A stretch of DNA of 64,000 nt from Litoditis marina (Eukaryota; Nematoda; Chromadorea; Rhabditida; Rhabditidae): positions 2,194,214-2,258,213 of the forward strand of contig OZ038436.1 of the NCBI GenBank assembly GCA_964036275.1, written 5' to 3'. A program made the translations under genes and the position numbers. Below are positions 1-11,900 of the stretch, piece by piece; positions within the stretch are counted from its first letter, which is position 1, and every line of letters begins with the position of its first letter. A model generated the notes under the pieces. That model saw only the letters and a list, made by a program, of their open reading frames with translations, ran no database searches and was not told where the DNA came from.

Positions 1-92
1 TAATATAAAAGGAAAACCTAGTTAGTTCCGGTTGTTCCTCTTGTTGTGTTCTGTTTCTCTTGTTGGTGCTGTTGGATTTGCTGTGACGCAAG

Positions 93-299
93 TATACTGG
101 GTACCAGTATTATAAATTTCTGCCTCTCGCCGGAATCGAACCTGCGAGCAAAATATTTGTTTCAGGGCGCGACAACCACTGCGCTATTAGCCTATTAGAG
201 AACATAACCGGCAAGCTTCAGAATGAAAGATATGCGTGCGTACACAGAGGAGGGTGAGATATACAGTACCCTCCCGCCTTCCCGTTGGCAACGACTATA
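93..299 (-). mobile_element. tRNA-like element with inverted ends, copy 1
   Basis: This block matches 2724-2922 in the same direction and 59700-59897 in the opposite direction. Read on the minus strand it carries a tRNA-type internal promoter: an A box like TAGCGCAGTGG and a B box like GGTTCGATTCC about 43 bases apart. The 3' half continues into an unrelated tail (CTCCCGCC...GTTGGCAACGACTATA). The ends resemble each other as inverted repeats (TATAGTGaaTGCCAA / TTGGCAACGACTATA); this copy is the most degraded at its left end. A tRNA-derived SINE explains the boxes, but inverted ends are not usual for a SINE. Confidence 0.7.
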
Positions 300-1500
300 C
301 TGAGGGTACGTTTTCTTGAAGTTCTTCCGAGATAGGCTGCGAGTAAACATTGTTTCCTTGATGAACTGTCTTTCAACAGAGCGGTCACAGGTGTTGCTTA
401 GCCTCCACGTTAAACAACGATTTTTTTTACTGTTAAGTCAATGCTTTCATTCATCTTTGATGTTTCTTTGTCACGTTTCACCGACTCATACAACACAAAA
501 CTCCGCGGTCCAGAAGGTACCGGTGTAGTCAGAGGTCGTGATGAACCAGAAGATCGTTCCAATGGTCGTGATGGTCCGTAGGGGGAAGATAGTTAAAGTG
601 GCCATTTCTCTCTATTGTTGACCTTCGAGATAACAGTTCCAACGTATAGAGCTTGAAAAGCTTACCACGAACATATAACTTCTTCATCTTTATCTTGCTC
701 TGATTTCTCATCAATTCGATATACGTAATGTACACGGCGAACGAGTTACGTACAAAAAATCAATAAAGTGCTGATAGAAATACAAAAACTTTTACAATAC
801 GTCTTGAAGCCTATCAGGATACAAAAAAAATGAGTAAAAAAGTCAAATTCATTAAAATACTAATTAACCAAGCTGGATAGCGTCACAGTGAAAATGTTCA
901 AGTTCGGGTATTTATTCAATGGGATTGTTCAATTTTTTTCTCATTTCAAATTTGGTCGTTAATAACCATTGAAACACAATAGACTACATTTTTTTAGATT
1001 CGAAAAATTCAGATTATAGAGAAATGGTCTCTTTAAGGAATAGAAAATGTATAAATTCAAATAACAGATGAGGTGGCTTGAACTTCCTGGTTTCTATTCG
1101 GGTGAATTGACCTTCGTACTGTTTGTTTAATTAGTAGCGTTCATGCTCAAATCCGCTGGTTGCGTGTGTTAATTTGGTGTACGAAGTCCGACTGAACATA
1201 TGATCGCAATTACCTATTATCTGATGGCTGCGTCTCTCTAATCCACGTATAGTCGCCATTTTCCCCAAAAAGACAGCAGAGGGTTCAATTGATTGAGCGA
1301 TGCGGGGCGAGCGGTCGTTGATTATCTGCCAGCAGCTGAGAGTGTGTGTAGATCAATGATACGCAGACGAACTGGCCGCTCGCCAAACCCCGCCCCTTAC
1401 AAAATCGATGGTACGGTGTCCACAACGGTTTGACAAAACCTATACTATCCACCGTGAATAAAGTATTAGTGGTAAAAAAATCGAACAACAATGCCACGTG
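300..1500. other. intergenic, no gene recognised
   Basis: AT-rich sequence with only short open frames, none with splice-bounded coding character. No repeat shared with the rest of the window was noticed here. The last 50 bases lead into the promoter of the gene at 1563. Confidence 0.5.
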
Positions 1501-1506
1501 TTTCTG

Positions 1507-1514
1507 TATAAAAG
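1507..1514 (+). promoter_or_regulatory. TATA box of the secreted C6-like gene
   Basis: TATAAAAG lies 49 bases upstream of the ATG at 1563. An initiation site near 1537-1545 would give a 5' leader of about 20 bases. There is no acceptor-like AG close to the ATG, so the gene may not be trans-spliced. Confidence 0.55.
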
Positions 1515-1562
1515 ATAGATTAACAGCTCATTTCTATCACTCAAAATAGCTCAATTTCAATC

Positions 1563-3424
1563 ATGAACAGGCTTGTTCTGGTCGCTCTTATTGTGGTCAC
1601 AGTCGCCTTAGCCAACAATGCAACGACTAGCGGTTTGTTTTGGAAATCGAACACTTTTGCAAATATTTTAGAGAAAATGTGCCATAACCAACACTACAGT
1701 ACGTATGCTAGAAGATCCCGGCACGTTCATCCCATCCCGCGTCTCTCGCTTTGCCTCACTATTTCTCGTCGCTTACGTCCCGGTGGGATGTAAGAGCAGA
1801 GAAATAGCGTATGTTTGAGAAGACGCTGGATGGGATGAACGTGCCGGGATCTTCTAGCATACGTACTAAGATGTGGTGTAGATGAACACGTTTCCGGCCT
1901 TTGGGCTGTGTTATTTCATTTTTTTTTCTTCAGGATGTTCCAGCTCCTCTTCTAAATGCGGTCACTTGGTTCAGTCACCAGCAGTTGCTCATTTCGATGG
2001 AAACATGACCTTCATCTACGCAAATGAGTCGCAACGGGTGTTTGTCACGTGCAGGTCCGTGGTCAATCACAAAAGTAACCGACCAAAAAAGTAACCATGA
2101 AGTAACCGAAGACAAAAGTAACCGACCTCAAAAGTTTTTCACTATATAAATAGAGTTCGTTTTAGAAAAACTAGTTGAATTGGAGGTTCAACACCTATGG
2201 TGACCTCGATTATTTTTGTCGTCGGTTACTTTTGTGATTAGCCCAGGTTTGTTTTGTGGTTCACTCACGATTCATTCAGCTCCACGTGCACCAGTTTGAC
2301 AAGATTTTTGAAATTGTTCAAAGGGTTTTGAAACAAGAAGGGACGAACAGAACCTAAGTGGCTAAGCGGTGTGAAAACTGTGAAACGTAAAGTTTTTTGT
2401 TTCCTCACAGTTTTTCCCGTTTCCAACATTCAGAACAACTATATGGGGAAGATAAAAATCTGTGGAAAGTGATAAAGGAACAGCAAATTGCACCAATATG
2501 ACGTGAATGAATAAATCTTGAAGTCTTGAATATGGGAGAGAGCTTACAGTGAATAATTGTTTGTTCAGCTCAGTCGATCCATCTTTTGATGTGAACGTGG
2601 CCATCTACGCAAACCAACAAAAGTTGCTGAATGGCGGTCACAAGAGTGTGTCTTATGCTGGCTATTGCAACTCAACCGATCGGAAATGGTGAGTATGATT
2701 TAAACTGTCGGTAGAATGTTCTGTATAGTGAATGCCAAATATATAAATTTCTGTCGCTCGCCGGAATCGAACCTGCAAGCAAAGGATTCGTAGCAGGGCG
2801 CTGACCACTGCGCTATTAGAGCACATGAACGGAAAGCTTTGGAATCGAGGACTATTGTGTGCGTACACAGCGGAAAGTGAGCTATACAGTACTCTCCCGC
2901 CTATCTGTTGGCGACGACTATTGAATGAATACATAGTTATAATTTACCGTACACGTCAGGTGCGCTTTCTGATGATTTTCCGAGTAGTATTGGTTCTCAA
3001 CGAGCACTTTTGCATTATTTTGTTGGAATGTGGCTATAATGCAGAACTAAACTTTCACTGCGAAACTTTCACTATCATTAGAGCAAAATACCACACTACC
3101 GACGATGAAGAATTGTCCGACTAAACTGCATTCCGTACAACTCGGTCTTGATCCAATTATCTATTTTCGGCCAATTCTACCACTAACCGGGTTTTTTGGT
3201 AACCTAACCGATTTACTAACGATAAAATCCACATTTTGCGTTGGAAAAACAGGTAACCGGTTTTTCATTTTCGGTTACCGACCGGTTACCTATCGAAATA
3301 ACCGGGAAAAATAGATATAGAATTCACCTCCTTTTTTAGGTACATGGGTAGACTCTTCCAGAAAGAGACATACGTGAAGATCGATACAGTGGAGTGTCAA
3401 ATGAGTCCTGTTATGCGAGGATGA
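1563..3424 (+). CDS. small secreted six-cysteine (C6-like) protein
   Basis: Four exons fit with consistent phases: 1563-1698, 1934-2054, 2569-2688, 3340-3424 (153 residues). The start is the first ATG after the TATA box and opens a signal peptide (MNRLVLVALIVVTVALA). The mature part has exactly six cysteines: two close pairs early (C40, C47, C53), then VTC, YC and VEC near the end. That spacing and the VTC...C..W...VEC pattern match the nematode C6 domain, whose function is unknown. N-glycosylation sequons (NAT, NMT, NES, NST) support secretion. All introns are short but packed with repeats: a MITE in intron 1, an inverted repeat in intron 2, and a tRNA-like element plus an AACC palindrome in intron 3. 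Exon 1 ends exactly where the MITE begins. The gene structure is seen in sequence; the family call is from recall. Confidence 0.75.
1698..1867. mobile_element. 170-bp palindromic MITE, copy 1
   Basis: Terminal inverted repeats start AGTACGTATGCTAGAAGATC and extend through CCCGGCA..TTCATCCCATCC on both sides. A second copy lies at 61271-61436. There is no coding capacity. The left terminus supplies the GTACGT donor of intron 1 of the surrounding gene. Confidence 0.8.
2065..2239. repeat. 175-bp inverted-repeat element in intron 2
   Basis: Ends are perfect inverted copies of AATCACAAAAGTAACCGAC, with extra internal copies of AAAAGTAACCGA near the left end. It lies wholly within intron 2 of the C6-like gene. 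It is probably a MITE; only one copy was seen in this window. Confidence 0.65.
2724..2922 (-). mobile_element. tRNA-like element with inverted ends, copy 2
   Basis: Same family as 93-299 and 59700-59897. On the minus strand: A box TAGCGCAGTGG, B box GGTTCGATTCC, then CTTGCAGG-type spacing typical of a tRNA head. Ends are TATAGTGAATGCCAA and TTGGCGACGACTAT. It sits in intron 3 of the C6-like gene. Confidence 0.75.
3169..3329. mobile_element. GGTAACC palindromic MITE, short copy
   Basis: GGCCAATTCTAC...AACCGGGTTTTTTGG at the left and ...ATAGAATTCACC at the right, with many GGTAACC/GGTTACC words between. It is a shorter, more diverged relative of the copies at 34144-34406 and 53015-53288. It ends about 10 bases before the acceptor of exon 4 of the C6-like gene. 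Confidence 0.7.
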
Positions 3425-3576
3425 GTACCTGAACTACGTTTCGTACTGACGTTCTGTGGTTTACTCAAAAGTTTATCTTCACCTTCATCCTGTTTCATGA
3501 TATTTATTCTGTTCGTTGAGTTTTCTTCTCGATTCCGTACTATCCACACATTGTTGGTGAAAAGAGGGTGTAAGTG

Positions 3577-3582
3577 AATAAA
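3577..3582 (+). promoter_or_regulatory. polyadenylation signal AATAAA
   Basis: AATAAA lies 153 bases after the stop of the C6-like gene, on the same strand, and is the first such hexamer downstream. Confidence 0.5.
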
Positions 3583-3657
3583 TATTGCATGGAAATCAGA
3601 CTTTTATTTTAAGTTCGTAGTAATATCAAGGTTAGATTTAGTTTAACGAAGGTGAAC

Positions 3658-3921
3658 TTCTTCCCGAACCGACTCTTCCCGAACCGAAATCGAACCGATT
3701 CTTCTCGAACCAGGTGGTTCGTTTACAAACGAGCCAAATTTAGGCTAACAAAGATGAAACCGAACCGATAAATTCTGAATTTGGTCAGCTACGTACTTTT
3801 TGTTAGGGCTTGATTCGGTTTCCCGTCGATTTGTACACAAATGGTGAGGTTTTTTGGTCGAACCAACTGGTTCGGGAAGAATCGGTTCGATTTTGGTTCG
3901 GGAAGAGTCGGCTCGGGAAGA
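3658..3921. repeat. 264-bp palindrome rich in CCGAACCG
   Basis: The left arm (CTTCCCGAACCGACTCTTCC...) is matched in reverse on the right arm (...GGGAAGAGTCGGCTCGGGAAG), with AACCAGGTGGTTCG-type words inside. Related CCGAACCG-rich sequence occurs at 5027-5085 and in two arms at 53285-53575. Likely non-autonomous inverted-repeat elements. Confidence 0.65.
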
Positions 3922-4075
3922 AATTAGCCATAACGAAACATTTTGTTGTAGTTTTTTTGAGAATCGGGAAAACAGGCAAAAGTATTTTGCAAACGGTTAA
4001 GAAAACAACACATTTCGATAATTTTGATAAATCGTAAATGAGAAGTACGAGCATGTACTTCGAAAGATTGAGACC

Positions 4076-4206
4076 CGAGGCCGTATGCAATAAACATCCC
4101 GGGCCGGGTTGGGATGCTATCCCGAGCTCGATTCGGCTATTTCCCAGCCAATTCAGGTTGGTATGGCATCCCAACCCAGCCTTGGATGTTTCATGCATAC
4201 GGCCTC
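4076..4206. mobile_element. 131-bp palindromic MITE
   Basis: GAGGCCGTATGCAATAAACA...GGGTTGGGATGC at the left is repeated inverted as GCATCCCAACCC...TGCATACGGCCTC at the right. Single copy in the window; no coding capacity. Confidence 0.65.
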
Positions 4207-4258
4207 TGTGACATGTACTTTTGAGCTCTGAAAAATGCCTAACAAAACTGTTGGTTGA

Positions 4259-4370
4259 AAAAGGATGATTATGTGGACCAATCCCAACGCTTCGGTCCTT
4301 TAAACTGCAATAAATTTTTCAATTGTGTCTAAAGGACCGATGCATCAGAATTGGTCCACATAATCGTCCA
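4259..4370. mobile_element. GAAGGACGATTATGTGG MITE, copy 1
   Basis: Short element of about 110 bp. Ends read (G)AAGGACGATTATGTGGACC and its complement, and the core is AACTGCAATAAATTTTTCAATTG. Further copies are at 11675-11800, 12899-13002, 22975-23085 and 54616-54740, with a half copy at 54023-54065. Confidence 0.75.
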
Positions 4371-4399
4371 ACGTTAAGTTTCATGCCTCGCCAAATTGT

Positions 4400-5900
4400 G
4401 ATTGTTCTTCTCATTATTGACTTTTACGGATGTTGTCGTCAATCTGAAACAATCCCCATCGATGTGTAGTTTATGGGGTGATCACGTCCCCATAGTTTGT
4501 TTCCATATTCATGTATTCATGTATGTGTATGGCCATCCGGTGCGTTCTTGTCGTATAGTTGGAGATTTTGGTTTCCAATCAAATTACAACAATAGAAAAG
4601 AGAGAATATTGTTACAACATAACGACAGTTCTACAGAGTTTTTAGTTGTACAGGTTTGTCGATCTCACGAGGATAGATTGTCGATGCGGCTGACTTCATC
4701 CCTGTATTCCAAACTTTGTCGAATATGTTCTTTTTCTCTTCTTTTCTCGTTTTCACTCTAGCTTGTCCGCTCTTTGCTTTCCTTCTTTTTTCTCTCTCCT
4801 TCTACGTTTTTCTATCTCTCTCCCCTCCTCTCGCTAGTTCTATGTAAAGGCGTATTTGAAAAAGAATACATGAAAGCTGCGAGATTATATTTTTATTTAC
4901 CTCTCGAGTTATTCAACTCCTTTTTCATTTTTCATCCAGCTCCATCTCAAAAGCTAATCTTCTCTCTCTCTTTACATTCGTTTTTTATACAAATAGTCTG
5001 TTACAATCATTGCCCATTATGACCAAAAATACTGTTCCTGAACCTAATTGTCCCGAACCAAGTGGTTTGAGAGATAACCGAACCAAAATGTGTTTCTATT
5101 ACGAAACAGTGCTCGAAGTGTTTTTTTGCGTACTGTCATGGTGAAATGGATGGAAGAACGTAAAATGTTTGTGTAATATGTAATGTCTGAAGTTTTCATA
5201 AGGTTCAAGATACAAGTTAATGAAATGTTTCTCGAAACAATAAAATGCTGTTTCCCGGTCTTTTAGCACACTCAAGCGTTACAGGGTTCGTATATCATAT
5301 AGTGACAGGTTACTTATATGTTCGGTGCCCGTTACAGTAAAGACTTTATAATTTGTTGATGTGTTTGTTTTTTAGATCTGTTGTGTAAACGTTGTTAATA
5401 TAAATGTGTGTAAATGTATAAAATGAGCGCTTTCTTGATGAATGTCAAAAATCAGCGTGAAAATATCCCAGATTTTCACACAGTTGCCAATTCGGCAGTT
5501 TACTCCATTGCGAAGCTTTTGTTCGCTTGTTTCCAAGTATCATGATCAATCTGACTATTACCGAAATAATTCGAAACACAAAATAACCGCGCTAAGTTTC
5601 TTTTACGTGCGGTCCCGCACGAGTAATGCGCCAGACTGACCCGCTTGCGGTGCTGGCCCGTCTCTGGTGCGATGACAGAAGTGCATTGATCACACTTTTT
5701 TGAAATATAGTTATTAACCACAAACTAGCTTATTTTATATATTTTTCAACATGAAATAATTATCTAGTTGTTGTTCCGAATGCTGTAGCTCATGATGGCT
5801 CCGTTTGTACAGTGAGAAGTTTTTCTTTTTCAGTAGGTTTGTTGCGTGTCATTTTTCAAATTAGAATTAAAATGTTGCTTTTTGGATTGTTGTTCACGCT
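4400..5900. other. intergenic, pyrimidine-rich, no gene recognised
   Basis: 4730-5000 is strongly T/C-rich and creates spurious open frames. 5027-5085 holds a CCGAACC-type repeat fragment. Nothing else could be recognised before the acceptor site at 5918. Confidence 0.5.
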
Positions 5901-5910
5901 CAATCATTGC

Positions 5911-5918
5911 ATTTCCAG
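5911..5918 (+). promoter_or_regulatory. probable spliced-leader acceptor for ufd-2
   Basis: ATTTCCAG ends 9 bases before the ATG at 5928. A good acceptor with no upstream coding exon, followed by a very short leader, is the usual arrangement of a nematode trans-splice site. Inferred; 5' transcript ends would decide it. Confidence 0.5.
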
Positions 5919-5927
5919 TAGAATTAA

Positions 5928-8900
5928 ATGACTGATCACCAAGGGACGGATAGTAGCGAAGAGAGTCCGCTGCTGGGAGTTTCATCGAAGAATGTCGCTG
6001 ATCCCATGTCAATTGTGAGTTGCTCTAGACTAACACAGTATAAACCTTATTCATTTTGTAAATACACGGTTTCTACAGTTTCAAAACTATGCCGAACTCA
6101 ACTGATCCTAGTTGGTTGTTTGCATGTTCCCATGTGTATAACTCGTACATCGAATCGTTAGGTTACTTTCAAGGGCACCAGGTAAAACTCATTCAGAAAT
6201 AAAACTCATTAATAGAATACTCATTAAGTATGAAAACTCATTAGGGAAAAGCTCATTAGGTTTTGAAAACTCATTGACTTTTTAAAAACTGGCATTTTAA
6301 AACTAAGAACAACGATTGAGCAAGCCAATTTCTTAACACATTCAGCTCCACACTGAGACACTTCGTAACGATTATCAAAAGAGACCAAGGGTAAACTAAT
6401 AGATCATTCATTATGAAGGCTTTATTTGGTGAAAAAGTATATGAATGAGAGGTCGAAGGCGAGGAAGGATTTACTGGAAGCAACTTGCCCACTGCGTTCG
6501 AAGAGCCATCGATCGAATTCCTGTAAAATAGAAGAGTAAATAGTGATCCCAGCTATGCAAATTCACCATTTCCTTGTTTTCTTGAACAAATCATGATTAA
6601 AACTGGGCTGGTACAACTCACGTTACAAAATATCAATACGACTATGCAATACATCATTAGATTTCTATTGTCATACTCTGTGCGTACGCCAACTATTTTT
6701 AGCTAGCGTTACGTGGTTCCGTCAAAGATCTCGAATGAAACCAGCCCATTTTCACAAAATTTTGTCCTTGTTGGGCTGGTACAACTCACGTTACAAAATA
6801 GCAATATGACTATGCAATACATCATTAGATTTCTGTTGTCATACTCTGTGCGAACGCCAACTATTTTTAGCTAGCGTTACGTGGTTCCGTCAAAAATCTC
6901 GAATGAAACCAGCCCATTTTCACTAAATTTTGTCCTTGTTGGGCTGGTACAACTCACGTTACAAAATATCAATATGACTATGCAATAAATCATTATATTT
7001 CTATTGTCATACTCTGTGAGAACGCCAACTATTTTTAGCTAGCGTTACGTGGTTCCGTCAAAAATCTCGAATGAAACCAGCCCATTTTCACTAAATTTTG
7101 TCCTTGTTGGGCTGGTACAACTCACGTTACAAAATATCAATATGACTATGCAATAAATCATTATATTTCTATTGTCATACTCTGTGAGAACGCCAACTAT
7201 TTTTAGCTAGCGTTACGTGGTTCCGTCAAAAATCTCGAATGAAACCAGCCCATTTTCACAAAATTTTGTCCTTGTTGGGCTGGTACAACTCACGTTACAA
7301 AATATCAATATGACTATGCAATAAATCATTAGATTTCTATTGTCATACTCTGTGCGAACGCCAACTATTTTTAGCTAGCGTTACGTGGTTCCGTCAAAAA
7401 GAATGAAACCAGCCCATTTTCACAAAATTTTGTCCTTGTTGGGCTGGTACAACTCACGTTACAAAATAGCAATATGACTATGCAATACATCATTATATTT
7501 CTATTGTCATACTCTGTGCGAACGACAACTATTTTTAGCTAGCGTTACGTGGTTCCGTCAAAAATCTCGAATGAAACCAGCCCATTTTCACAAAATTTTG
7601 TCCTTGTTGGGCTGGTACAACTCACGTTACAAAATAGCAATATGACTATGCAATACATCATTAAATTTCTATTGTCATACTCTGTGAGAACGTCAACTAT
7701 TTTTAGCTAGCGTTACGTGGTTCCGTCAAAAATCTCGAATGAAACCAGCCCATTTTCACAAAATTTTGGCCTTGTTGGGCTGGTACAACTCACGTTACAA
7801 ATTAGCAATATGACTATGTAATAAATAATTATATTTGCATTAGCATATTCTATGTGTACGCTAACTAATTTCAGCTAGCCTCAAGTGGTTCCGTAAAAAA
7901 TCTCGAATGAAACCAGCCCATTTTCACAAAAATTTTGGCCTTGTTGGGCTCGTCGCTCGTACATTCACGTTACAGCATTCCAGAACATAAGGAGCCGATA
8001 CACCTCTAGTTTTTACACGCTTGCATGCAAATTTGGAGTAATAATGATCATGTAAGTGTCTTAAGTTGGAAGTGTAATTATTGAGAACAGAAGCTGACCT
8101 TCACGCGGATTGCGAGGCTGAGAACATTCAGTCGAGCGATGTCCTTCTCTTCAGTTCTAACGGCCAGTTGGAATACGGCCGCCACCTTAAACACTGCGAA
8201 TCACATTTGCAGATCACAAGAATAACACAATTTGTTAAGCTGTATCAAAACGATTTTCTGATACAAACATCATTCATCATAAAAAGAAATAGAACTAAAA
8301 CAACAAAATAGCTACTCATAAGATACCAACCTGTAACATCAAAAAGGTGGGCGTCCATACATAAATCAATCATACAAACGTGTTATGTTTGTATGATTTA
8401 CGCCCACTGTTTTGATGTTACAGGCTAGTATTTGTTCTCATCAGTTACAAAAAGCTGCAGCTTAAGATCTAGAAGAGAATGAAAAACGGAAACACATGAG
8501 GATTCTGTCATAGTTTAGTTCCCATTTAAATCTAGTCTCGCTTACGCTGTCTTTGAAACATTCTGGACCAAAGTAAGGAACCTAAAATATTACAAAAAGT
8601 GGTCCACCTCGGACTGCTGCAGCTAAATAAGTACGAGCACTGAAGACCACAACCAAATAGAATAGACTAAACCATAGAAAATGGATAACTACATATTTAT
8701 ATAGATTATAATAAAATTTATACCTGAGATAAGAGCAAAACTCTTGAAGAAACCCTTTTTTTTTGGGAAAAAAACCGGTCGCGAATGAAAGAGAGATTAG
8801 AATATAAACACTGGAAGTGTGATCTTAGCGAACAGAAATCGAAATTTTAAGAAAAAAACACGAACATATCATAAAACAGCAAGGAGAATGAAAAAATTCG

Positions 8901-11900
8901 AAAATTCATGCTATTGGCAAAGTTCCCAGATTTGAATTTCGCGGCAGCTTCAGCTGAGTATCCGATCTTTAGCATGGTGATACGCAAAGAACGTTGCAGT
9001 GAATTTGGTGTTGGACTACAACGCTTTTCCTAATTTTTTCCTAAATTTTTCTTTTTTTGTTCAAAATACCTACGAGATTTGTTAATTATAAGCAAAAGTC
9101 ATTTGTGTTGATGTATAAACCGTAAAAGTAACGTGAAACGAACTAATTTCTGGTTTTTGATGTTTTTTTTTGCGATTTTCTTGATGAAATGTTTATCTCA
9201 TAATCTTTTTTTATTTAGACTTGTTTGTCACACGGTCGAGGAATACTGGTAAACCAGACCCGATGAGGACAGTCAACTGATCTCCAAGCTGGTCGACCTC
9301 TTCGAGGAGCAGTTTTTTCTCAGCCCGGAAGTCGTCGAGAAGCTGTTTTATCTTGCCAGATGGCATGAAAGGTGTGTCATACGATAAAGTTGATATCCGC
9401 GACAACTTGTCCCTAACATGCGACAACTCGTCCCCAATGTTTTATACCAAAACTGGCTGAGAACTCGGTTTCGTAGTGAAATCATTTGTTCTTAAGTTTT
9501 ATGCTTATTATAGAATTCAAATTAACTATAGGTATATTCCGAAAATTGGTTTAATCACCACATGTTCGAGAAAACCACTCATTAACGATAATTTTGATTA
9601 TTATAGCAAAATTTTGGCCTATCTCAATAGCTTCTATTTCTGAAGTTACTTACAGTCTTTTTTAATGAAATACAACCTAGTCACTACTATTATTTGTAAG
9701 TTTCAAGCTAATTTGAGCAATTATTGTGGGGACGAGTTGTCGCTGCGGCGGGGGCGATTTTTCGCACGCAACGCGGGGACGTCCGTGAACGGGTAAAGTT
9801 AAGTAGTATATAAATCATTCATGCTCAACTCGTCCCCGGTGGTGCGACAAATCGCCCAAAGCTCAAAAAGTCCTGTAGTTAGCTTGACCCTTACATTACA
9901 AAGTAGTTGCTGGGTTATATCCTTTACTAGAGACTGTATAACAGTAGAATCACAAAAAATATAGATCATATTTAGCTATGATTATTTCAATTTTACAAAA
10001 AAATCAATTGTTCCATATTTTTTCAAAGTTTATTTTCTGATACGACGACTCGATACGTTTTCCCAATGCAATTATAGTTATTTCGTGATCCATACTGAGC
10101 AGGAGGATTGGCATGTGGTTTCACTTTGAAACTTAGTTTTTAGCTTCGTTTGTGATAAAGTAGTGAGGACGAGTTTTTGCGGAATCGTTTCTACTTGTTC
10201 AGCGTTCCACCTTCTGGTACCGATTATGACCTAAGCGTGAAGTTATTTTCTTTGATTCGAGCTATTCTCTGATGTTGCTTCTTCGGAAACTAGTTGTCAG
10301 CGCGGGGAAGAGTTGTTCGTAAACCTTAAATTTTGTTGATACTAACATTTTGTGGAGGGCAACACAATTTCGCGGGTAGAGTTAGTGATGTCATTAATTT
10401 TAGGGAGTTGTATATTACACTGTAATATCCGGTTTTCTTTATTATTTTACCATGTTATCATCATTTATTTCAGAAAGGCTTGGTACGCTTGAGATGTGTA
10501 AGCCATCTTGCAGTTCGTTTTGAACAAAGGTCGGAGGATGTATCTAGACGATTTGCACGATTTTTTCGGCCACAAATGGTAAGTGTTTTCATTTAAGAGA
10601 GATACGTAGACGCTCTTTTTGCCGAGCCTCTGATCAAGAGTCTCCGCAACAGTTAGTGATTATTTCTTTCGCTCCGAGACAGCAAAGGGGGAAGGAATGT
10701 TTTCACCTCATTCGTGTTTCGTTTGTAGGGAACCTAACTGTCTGCAAATAGTGCAAATGGTATGCCGACCTTTTCGGGCTCTTACGATTTCGCGCAGCCT
10801 GCTGAACGCATTGATAATTGTCACTTGAATAGTGTTTTCGAGTGTTTCTATTCGCTTGGGTTCAGTTCATCTGAATTCGAGTTTTCAAAAATATAGATTA
10901 CATAATTTTTTTTCTTTGGTCCATGGAGCTTGAGACCTTTCACGGACAACGAGTCCCTAACTTAGAACTCACAAGTTCAAGTGTTGACTAAGTGTAAATT
11001 CTATCAGAGCCATTAGAAAATGAAAAACAGGTCAGACTTGAAAAAATGAATTCTATTTTACTATAATTTTCATGATTCATGGAATCTCTCAATTCGTAGA
11101 ACCAAAATCAGCGTAGCCAAGCATATCAGTCGCGCGAAGTTATTGTGCTATGAATGAGTGAACTTTTTCAGCTCGTTCCACGACTCTGGGATCGCCTCTG
11201 ATCATCGATGTCGCCGAAATATTCACTCGTTGTATATTGTTACCATTGTTTAATATATATGTATAAAACATTTGCTGTGTTGAAATTTGATAACTCCACT
11301 GGGACTATATAAATACGTGTGAGTACTCGTAGAAGTGTACTTTTTTTTACAAGTAGATAATGAATGGTAAAAACGGAGTAGAACAGCTTTTGTGAAAACC
11401 ATTTAATAGAGTAAAACGACTGTTCTAAGCAACACTTGCATAAATTGGGCGCTAATGGTCTTATGTAGGGCTCGGGAAAGCGTACTTTCCAAAGTGAATG
11501 AGTTTTCAAGACTTAATGAGTTTTACCCTAATGAGTTTTAATACCTAATGAGAATTCTATTAATGAGTTTTATTTCTTAATGAGAAGTACTCGTTGCCAC
11601 TTTCAAGTCGGTCGAAACTGTGCTTCTTAACTTACTTTTGTTGGCATTCAGCACTTTTGTCGGACTAAACTGCTTCAAGAAGGACGAATGTGTGGTCCGA
11701 TCGCATCGCTTCAGTCCTTCAAACTGCAATACATGTTTGAATTGCAGTTTAAATGACCGTTGACACGGAATTGGTCCACATAATCGTCCTTCTTTAAAGG
11801 ACACTACTTATATATATTCTCTAGTTTTGCATCAGAAGTAGTTTTTCAGCGTTTGATTATAATTGATTATAACTAGGAGTGTTTCGAGGAGCACTATGCA

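Noticed and set aside
10474..10578. Possible extra ufd-2 exon (35 open codons, acceptor TTTCAG, donor GTAAGT)
   Set aside because: The phase would fit, but the peptide has no resemblance to the Ufd2 family and the model works without it. It could be a cassette exon, but I cannot support it.
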